In this document: positions 5,292 to 9,436 of the stretch, one piece after another | How the letters are laid out: each line of letters starts with the position of its first letter | Numbering within the stretch: the first letter of the stretch is position 1 | NCBI GenBank assembly: GCA_002320035.1 | Contig: DCJL01000025.1 | Span: forward strand, 1-9,436 | DNA: 9,436 nucleotides | DNA from: Clostridiales bacterium UBA1701 | GTDB lineage: Bacteria; Bacillota; Clostridia; Oscillospirales; Oscillospiraceae | Direction of reading: 5' to 3' | The notes under the pieces: generated by a model | Databases searched by the model: none | Told to the model about the DNA's origin: nothing | What the model saw: the letters and a program-made list of their open reading frames with translations, nothing else | Program-made: the position numbers and the translations under genes

Positions 5292-6059
5292 TTGATCGAT
5301 ATCAGAAAATTCACGCAGAAGCACGGCAGGCTGCTGTCTGGCCTGGGGCTTGCCATTATCGTTGCCCTCATATTCTGGACAGTGAACAATCCCGCCATTG
5401 TGGGCGCCTCGGCAACCAAGCGGCAGTTGCCGGTCTACTGCGTTCAGCGGGATGACAAGGTGGTTGCCCTGTCCTTTGACGCGGCCTGGGGAAACGAGGA
5501 CACGCAGCAACTGATAGACATTCTAAACAAGTACAAGATAAACACCACCTTTTTTGTGGTGGGGGACTGGGTGGATAAATATCCCGAATCCGTGAAGGCA
5601 CTGGCAGACGCCGGCAACGAAGTGATGAACCATTCCCTGAACCACGCCCATTTTTCGAGGCTCTCTGAGGACGAGATTGTGGCGGATGTGACGGCCTGCA
5701 ATGAGAAGATCGCCGCCGTGACCGGAGTCACGCCCACGCTTTTCCGCTGTCCCTACGGTGAGTATGACGACCATGTGATTCAAGCTGTTTCCAGTATGGG
5801 CATGACGGCGGTCCAGTGGAACATCGACAGCCTGGACTGGAAGGGGCTTTCCGCTTCCGATATACAAAAGCGGGTTCTGAAAAACATTGAACCGGGCAGT
5901 ATTATCCTGTTCCACAACGCTGCCGAGAATACCCCGGAAGCGCTGCCCGGCATCATCGAGAGCCTGATCGCCGACGGCTACAAAATTGTCCCCATCTCCC
6001 AGATCCTTCTCGCCGGGGATTATGTGATCGACAACAGCGGCAGACAGTGCCCCAAGTAG
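5292..6059 (+). CDS. PdaB-like sporulation polysaccharide deacetylase
   Basis: A 255-aa NodB-domain protein anchored by one N-terminal membrane helix (about 14-30), so the catalytic domain faces outside the cytoplasmic membrane. NodB motifs appear in order. SFDAAWG (61-67) holds the catalytic-base Asp63. HSLNH (114-118) gives metal ligands His114 and His118. RCPYG is at 152-156, DSLDWKG at 179-185, and ILFHN at 205-209 with His208. The usual second metal Asp of motif 1 (TFDDG) is Ala here, as in PdaB-type proteins (SFDxxWG). The NTPEALPGII stretch is also typical of the PdaB group. In Bacillus, PdaB is needed to keep spores intact; the exact glycan substrate is unsettled. The start is uncertain: AAAGGAG (5277-5283) is 8 nt from this TTG but only 2 nt from ATG 5286, so I prefer TTG. 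Confidence 0.9.
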   Translation: MIDIRKFTQKHGRLLSGLGLAIIVALIFWTVNNPAIVGASATKRQLPVYCVQRDDKVVALSFDAAWGNEDTQQLIDILNKYKINTTFFVVGDWVDKYPESVKALADAGNEVMNHSLNHAHFSRLSEDEIVADVTACNEKIAAVTGVTPTLFRCPYGEYDDHVIQAVSSMGMTAVQWNIDSLDWKGLSASDIQKRVLKNIEPGSIILFHNAAENTPEALPGIIESLIADGYKIVPISQILLAGDYVIDNSGRQCPK

Positions 6060-6138
6060 ATACATACACCAAAAGACGGATATCTATACAGAAAGTGATT
6101 TGTGTTTAAATGCGGCAATACAGACAAAATAGGAAAGA

Positions 6139-6154
6139 AAAAATAATTATTTTT
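6139..6154. promoter_or_regulatory. Perfect 16-bp AT palindrome upstream of the oxidoreductase promoter
   Basis: AAAAATAATTATTTTT is perfectly symmetric about 6146/6147 and ends 1 base before the -35. It could be an operator for a dimeric regulator or an UP-like AT-rich element. It does not match the Rex (TTGTTAA...TTAACAA) or FNR (TTGAT...ATCAA) consensus. Confidence 0.4.
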
Positions 6155-6155
6155 C

Positions 6156-6184
6156 GTGACTTTTTCCAAGAAGTGTGATATCCT
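6156..6184 (+). promoter_or_regulatory. Probable sigma-A promoter of the oxidoreductase-hypA operon
   Basis: GTGACT (6156-6161), a 17-nt spacer and TATCCT (6179-6184), each matching the consensus at 4 of 6 positions. The leader to the ATG at 6233 is about 42 nt. No hairpin terminator is seen between the upstream deacetylase gene and this site. Confidence 0.5.
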
Positions 6185-6232
6185 TAACGAGCAGAGAAGG
6201 CACAATTTCTTTTGTGTGGAAGGGAGACGACG

Positions 6233-8956
6233 ATGGTAACAAACAAAGAGAATCTTTTGAAGCTCGGCAAAAAAATTACTGACAGAATTCCCCAGAAGCT
6301 GGGGATAAGCCCCCTGACAGAGGCGGACCCGGAGTTCTGGGGCCTGGCTCAGGTTCTTGATGACGATATTGTAGAGGTGGCTCTGGCCATGAAGCTCCGC
6401 ACGCCTTATTCCCTCCCGGAGCTGATGAAGGCCACCGGTCGGAACGAGGCGGAACTGGAGGAAATTCTTGGCCGCATGGCATGGATGGGCCTGCTGGAGT
6501 ACAACTGGGGCGGAAAAGAGCAGATACGGGAGAACAAGCGCTATGTGCTTCCCATGTTCGTGCCCGGTATAGCAGAGCTTTTCAACATGAACAAGCAGCT
6601 TGTGGAAGAGCATCCGGAGGTCTGCGAGTTTTTTGAGAGGATGTCCTTCCTGCCCCTGGAGCACATTACCCCCATGGTTCCCCCCGGAGGGGCCGGGATC
6701 GGTATGCATGTTGTTCCCGTTGAGCAGGCCATTCCGTCTCAGGCCAAGTCGGTCAGCGTTGAGCACATATCCCACTGGCTGGAGAAATACGAGGGGCATA
6801 TCGCCGTTGGCGCCTGTTCCTGCCGCCGCTCCCAGACTGTCCGGGGCGAGGGTTCAGGCGACGTTGAGGCGGAATGGTGCCTGGGTATGGGCGAGTTTGC
6901 GGACTATGTGGTGGAACAGGGCGTCGCCCGCCACATTGACCGGGAGGAAGCGCTGGCCATCATAAAGCGGGCCGAGGATCTGGGCTATGTGCACCAGATA
7001 ACCAATATTGACGGCGAGGATAAGATCTTCGCCATTTGCAACTGCGCGCCCGGTGTTTGCTACGCCATCAGGACCTCACAGTATTTTAATACCCCCAACC
7101 TCTCCCGCAGCGCGTATATCGCCCATGTGGACATGGAGAAATGCGTGGCCTGCGGCAAGTGCGTGGAGGTTTGCCCTGCCGGCGCCGCCAGACTGGGCCA
7201 GAAGCTATGCACCAAGGACGGCCCGATAAAATACCCCAAGCGGGAGCTGCCCGACGACACCAAGTGGGGCCCGGAAAAGTGGAGCCCCAACTACAAAAAT
7301 GACAACCAGATCAACTGTTATGACACCGGCACCGCCCCATGCAAAACCAATTGTCCCGCCCATATCGCCGTGCAGGGCTATATCAAGATGGCTGCTCAGG
7401 GTCGGTATCTGGATGCGCTTAAGCTCATAAAGCAGGATAACCCCTTCCCGGCGGTCTGCGGCAGCATCTGCAACCGCCGCTGTGAGGACGCCTGCACCAG
7501 GGGCCGCATTGACCAGGCCGTGGCCATAGACGAAATCAAAAAATTCATTGCCGCCCAGGAACTGAAGGCGGAGAGCCGGTATATACCGCCCCTGCGGAAC
7601 TTCCGGCCGGATCTTGAGCCCTTTGCGGAGAAAATCGCTGTGGTAGGCGCGGGTCCTGCGGGCATGAGCTGTGCTTATTTTCTTGCCAACATGGGCTATC
7701 CCGTCACGGTATTTGATAAAAACCCCGTCCCGGGCGGCATGCTTACCCTGGGAATCCCGGGCTTCCGTCTGGAGAAGAATGTTGTGGAGGCGGAGATCGA
7801 GGTCCTGCGGCAGATGGGCGTTGCCTTCCGCTGCGGCGTTGAAGTGGGCCGGGATATCAGCCTCGCGCAGCTCCGTCAGGAGGGCTATAAGGGATTCTAT
7901 CTGGCGATCGGCGCCCAAAAGTCCGCGCCGCTGGGCATTCCGGGTGAGGAGCTTGAGGGCGTGTATGGCGGGGTCGATTTCCTGCGGCGGGTAAATCTGG
8001 GCGAGAAGCCGGAAGTCGGTAAAAAGTGCGCTGTCATCGGCGGCGGAAATGTGGCAATGGACGTGTGCCGCAGCGCCGTGCGTCTGGGCGCGGAAGAAAC
8101 ATATATTATCTACCGCCGCTCCGAGGCCGAGCTGCCTGCCGACCCGGAGGAGGTTCGGGAGGCTATGGAAGAGGGCGTTAAATTCCGCTTCCTCTGTGCG
8201 CCGGCGGAGCTTCTGGGCGAAAATGGAAAGCTCAGCGGCCTGCGTGTGGAGTTGATGGAGCTGGGCGAGGCCGATGAAAAGGGCCGCCGCCGTCCCGTGG
8301 GTACCGGGAAGTTTGAGACGATCGAGCTGGATTCCGTCATTGCTGCCATCGGCCAGCAGGTCGACTGGGGCGGGCTGGACACCGGCGAGCTGGAGCGGAG
8401 CGAAAAGGGCCTCGCCATGGCGGATGCGCTTACATATCAGAGTGCCCAGAGCGATATTTTTGTGGGCGGAGATGTGTTTACCGGGCCAAAGTTCGCGATC
8501 GACGCCATTGCCGCCGGCAGAGAGGGCGCCGTCTCTCTGCACCGCTTTGTGCAGCGGGGCCAGAGCCTGACGCTGGGCCGCAATCTCCGCCAGTTTATTG
8601 CGCTTGACAAAAACAATCTGGCCATCCCTGTGGAGAACTTTGACAATGCCAGGCGTCAGATGCCCGGCCGCGACCAGACGAAGGCAAAAAGCTTTGCGGA
8701 CCAGCGGCTGCCATTTACCGAGGACCAGGTCAGGAAAGAAGCTGCCCGCTGCCTTGGCTGCGGCGCCACCATTGTGGATGAGCACCGCTGCATCGGCTGC
8801 GGCCTCTGCACAACCAAATGCGAATTTGATGCCATTCATCTGCGCCGGGATATTCCCGAGGCATCCAAGATGTATGTGGCGGAGGATAAGCTGAAGGCGA
8901 TCCTGCCTTATATGGTCAAGCGGAAGATAAAGATAATGAGGAAGAACAGAAAGTAA
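6233..8956 (+). CDS. Multi-cluster Fe-S/FAD oxidoreductase, GltD/NfnB-like fusion
   Basis: A 907-aa soluble fusion. Residues 1-95 look like a winged-helix module (LPELMKATGRNEAELEEILG, MGLLEY). Residues 140-290 form a Cys-rich module with CSC (195-197), WCLG (C216) and CNCAPGVC (271 and 276 included), known from ferredoxin-fused proteins. A [4Fe-4S] ferredoxin motif follows at C304/307/310/314. Residues 360-440 resemble the GltD/NfnB N-terminal Fe-S domain (C362, C370, C374; C409, C413, C417, C421). FAD binding is GAGPAG (472-477), NAD(P)H binding GGGNVAMD (603-610), and the flavin-contacting GGDVFTGPKFAIDAIAAGREGA is at 745-766. A C-terminal ferredoxin has C840/843 and C853/856/859/863. It probably moves electrons between NAD(P)H and ferredoxin-like carriers or an unseen partner; it is not a plain glutamate synthase subunit, as no gltB is near. 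RBS AAGGGAG (6220-6226) is 6 nt before the ATG. Its stop overlaps hypA. Confidence 0.88.
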   Translation: MVTNKENLLKLGKKITDRIPQKLGISPLTEADPEFWGLAQVLDDDIVEVALAMKLRTPYSLPELMKATGRNEAELEEILGRMAWMGLLEYNWGGKEQIRENKRYVLPMFVPGIAELFNMNKQLVEEHPEVCEFFERMSFLPLEHITPMVPPGGAGIGMHVVPVEQAIPSQAKSVSVEHISHWLEKYEGHIAVGACSCRRSQTVRGEGSGDVEAEWCLGMGEFADYVVEQGVARHIDREEALAIIKRAEDLGYVHQITNIDGEDKIFAICNCAPGVCYAIRTSQYFNTPNLSRSAYIAHVDMEKCVACGKCVEVCPAGAARLGQKLCTKDGPIKYPKRELPDDTKWGPEKWSPNYKNDNQINCYDTGTAPCKTNCPAHIAVQGYIKMAAQGRYLDALKLIKQDNPFPAVCGSICNRRCEDACTRGRIDQAVAIDEIKKFIAAQELKAESRYIPPLRNFRPDLEPFAEKIAVVGAGPAGMSCAYFLANMGYPVTVFDKNPVPGGMLTLGIPGFRLEKNVVEAEIEVLRQMGVAFRCGVEVGRDISLAQLRQEGYKGFYLAIGAQKSAPLGIPGEELEGVYGGVDFLRRVNLGEKPEVGKKCAVIGGGNVAMDVCRSAVRLGAEETYIIYRRSEAELPADPEEVREAMEEGVKFRFLCAPAELLGENGKLSGLRVELMELGEADEKGRRRPVGTGKFETIELDSVIAAIGQQVDWGGLDTGELERSEKGLAMADALTYQSAQSDIFVGGDVFTGPKFAIDAIAAGREGAVSLHRFVQRGQSLTLGRNLRQFIALDKNNLAIPVENFDNARRQMPGRDQTKAKSFADQRLPFTEDQVRKEAARCLGCGATIVDEHRCIGCGLCTTKCEFDAIHLRRDIPEASKMYVAEDKLKAILPYMVKRKIKIMRKNRK

Positions 8957-9300
8957 TGCATGAATTAGGTACGATCGTTTATGTTATAGACACCGTGGAA
9001 AAGCTGGCCGCGGAGCAGAAGCTGAGCAAGATCGGCTCGGTAACGCTGGAGGTGGGCGAGGTAAGCGGGATTGTCCCCGAATATCTGGCGGATTTCTGGC
9101 TTTATGCCCGTAAAAAGTCCGCGCTTTTGAAGGAGACGGAACTGAAGATTGAAAATCTTGCCGCCGTTACCTTTTGCCAGGACTGCAAGCAGACCTATTC
9201 CACTCTGGAATACGCTAAAATCTGCCCCCACTGCGGCAGCGCCAACACTTTCCTTGTGACCGGAAACGAGTTCAACATCAAGGAGATCGAAGCCATGTAG
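8956..9300 (+). CDS. hypA: HypA/HybF-type nickel metallochaperone
   Basis: A 114-aa protein of the HypA family, which delivers nickel to [NiFe]-hydrogenase (and in some bacteria urease) precursors. The mature N-terminus MHE carries the nickel-binding His2 and Glu3. A zinc site is formed by two CxxC pairs: C74/C77 (CQDC) and C90/C93 (CPHC). The first half has the usual pattern EVGEVSGIVPEYLADFW (family form: VGExSGVxPExLxFxF). Length is normal. Its ATG overlaps the preceding TAA by one base (TAATG) with only a weak RBS (GAGGAAG about 13 nt upstream), so translation is probably coupled to the oxidoreductase. No hypB, hypC-F, hydrogenase or urease gene is visible, so its nickel target is unknown. 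Confidence 0.93.
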   Translation: MHELGTIVYVIDTVEKLAAEQKLSKIGSVTLEVGEVSGIVPEYLADFWLYARKKSALLKETELKIENLAAVTFCQDCKQTYSTLEYAKICPHCGSANTFLVTGNEFNIKEIEAM

Positions 9301-9315
9301 CCGCGGCGAAAATGA

Positions 9316-9339
9316 AGGAGGCCCCGGACGGGGCCTCCT
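9316..9339. terminator. Strong GC hairpin after hypA, no U-tract
   Basis: AGGAGGCCCC (9316-9325) pairs perfectly with GGGGCCTCCT (9330-9339) around a GGAC loop, 16 bases after the hypA stop. It is followed by GAGACTGTC, not T's, so it is an atypical terminator or a 3'-end stabilising hairpin. Confidence 0.55.
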
Positions 9340-9436
9340 GAGACTGTCAAAAACGTTTGCGAAGCGAAAAACAACGGAGCCGCGGGGGAGCTTGAGGGGG
9401 CAAGGCCCGCCTCAAATGGGATAAGCCGCCGTCAAA
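9340..9436. repeat. Hairpin-rich non-coding DNA at the right edge
   Basis: No gene is seen. TTGAGG-GGGC (9392-9401) pairs with GCCC-CCTCAA (9405-9415, one bulged G) around a 3-nt loop. The edge CCGTCAAA (9429-9436) repeats CCGTCAAA at 43-50, and TGTCAAAAA (9345-9353) is close to the GTCAAAAAA of the left-edge hairpin arm. Both window ends may therefore carry related dispersed repeats. Confidence 0.4.

Noticed and set aside
4715..5455. 246-aa plus-strand frame opposite the DUF364 gene
   Set aside because: It overlaps both the DUF364 gene and the start of the deacetylase, and its translation has no domain pattern.
6020..6799. 259-aa open frame on the minus strand across the pdaB-oxidoreductase gap
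   Set aside because: It runs through the promoter region and the start of a well-supported gene, has no RBS or recognisable domain, and is a shadow frame.
7205..8839. Long 544-aa open frame on the minus strand
   Set aside because: It lies wholly inside the oxidoreductase gene, whose plus-strand frame has clear FAD, NAD(P)H and Fe-S motifs. The minus-strand translation shows no family pattern, and such frames are common opposite GC-rich genes.
1..9436. CRISPR array, phage genes or toxin-antitoxin pair
   Set aside because: No regularly spaced direct repeats, cas genes, phage structural genes or paired small ORFs with good RBSs are visible.

Overview
The window looks like chromosomal DNA from an anaerobic, endospore-forming Clostridia member, most likely an Oscillospiraceae-type gut bacterium. 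The evidence is moderately high GC in coding regions, strong AGGAG-type ribosome binding sites, a PdaB-type sporulation deacetylase, Fe-S-rich NAD(P)H oxidoreductase genes and a 7-alpha-hydroxysteroid dehydrogenase-like enzyme. The genus cannot be fixed from the sequence alone.

Layout. Bases 1-139 hold four closely packed hairpins and no gene. Bases 174-913 are a decayed sugar-uptake locus: a LacI-type regulator without its DNA-binding half, then the signal peptide of a substrate-binding protein that breaks off at once. A 65-bp element with perfect 16-bp inverted ends (933-997), resembling an emptied IS3-family insertion sequence, follows. On the minus strand lie an SDR oxidoreductase resembling clostridial bile-acid 7-alpha-HSDH (1028-1825) and, further right, tRNA-Gly(CCC) (1940-2013) with its own promoter and terminator. 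On the plus strand come an unrecognised lipoprotein (2280-3164) and the azlCD branched-chain amino-acid exporter operon (3260-4293), closed by a strong terminator. A DUF4213/DUF364 protein (4418-5158) is on the minus strand, divergent from a PdaB-like polysaccharide deacetylase (5292-6059) that has a sporulation-sigma-like promoter. The right end is a two-gene operon: a 907-aa multi-cluster Fe-S/flavin oxidoreductase (NfnB/GltD-like with extra N- and C-terminal ferredoxin modules) overlapping a HypA nickel chaperone by one base. The window ends in further hairpin-rich non-coding DNA.

How it works together. Most loci are independent single genes or pairs. The two clear functional units are azlC-azlD (a two-subunit exporter with an ATGA overlap) and the oxidoreductase-hypA pair (TAATG overlap). 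The second pair is the best candidate for something not well described: a soluble, NAD(P)H-linked electron-transfer protein with several predicted [4Fe-4S] clusters, co-translated with a nickel chaperone although no hydrogenase or other hyp gene is in view. A perfect 16-bp AT palindrome sits directly upstream of its promoter and is a plausible operator.
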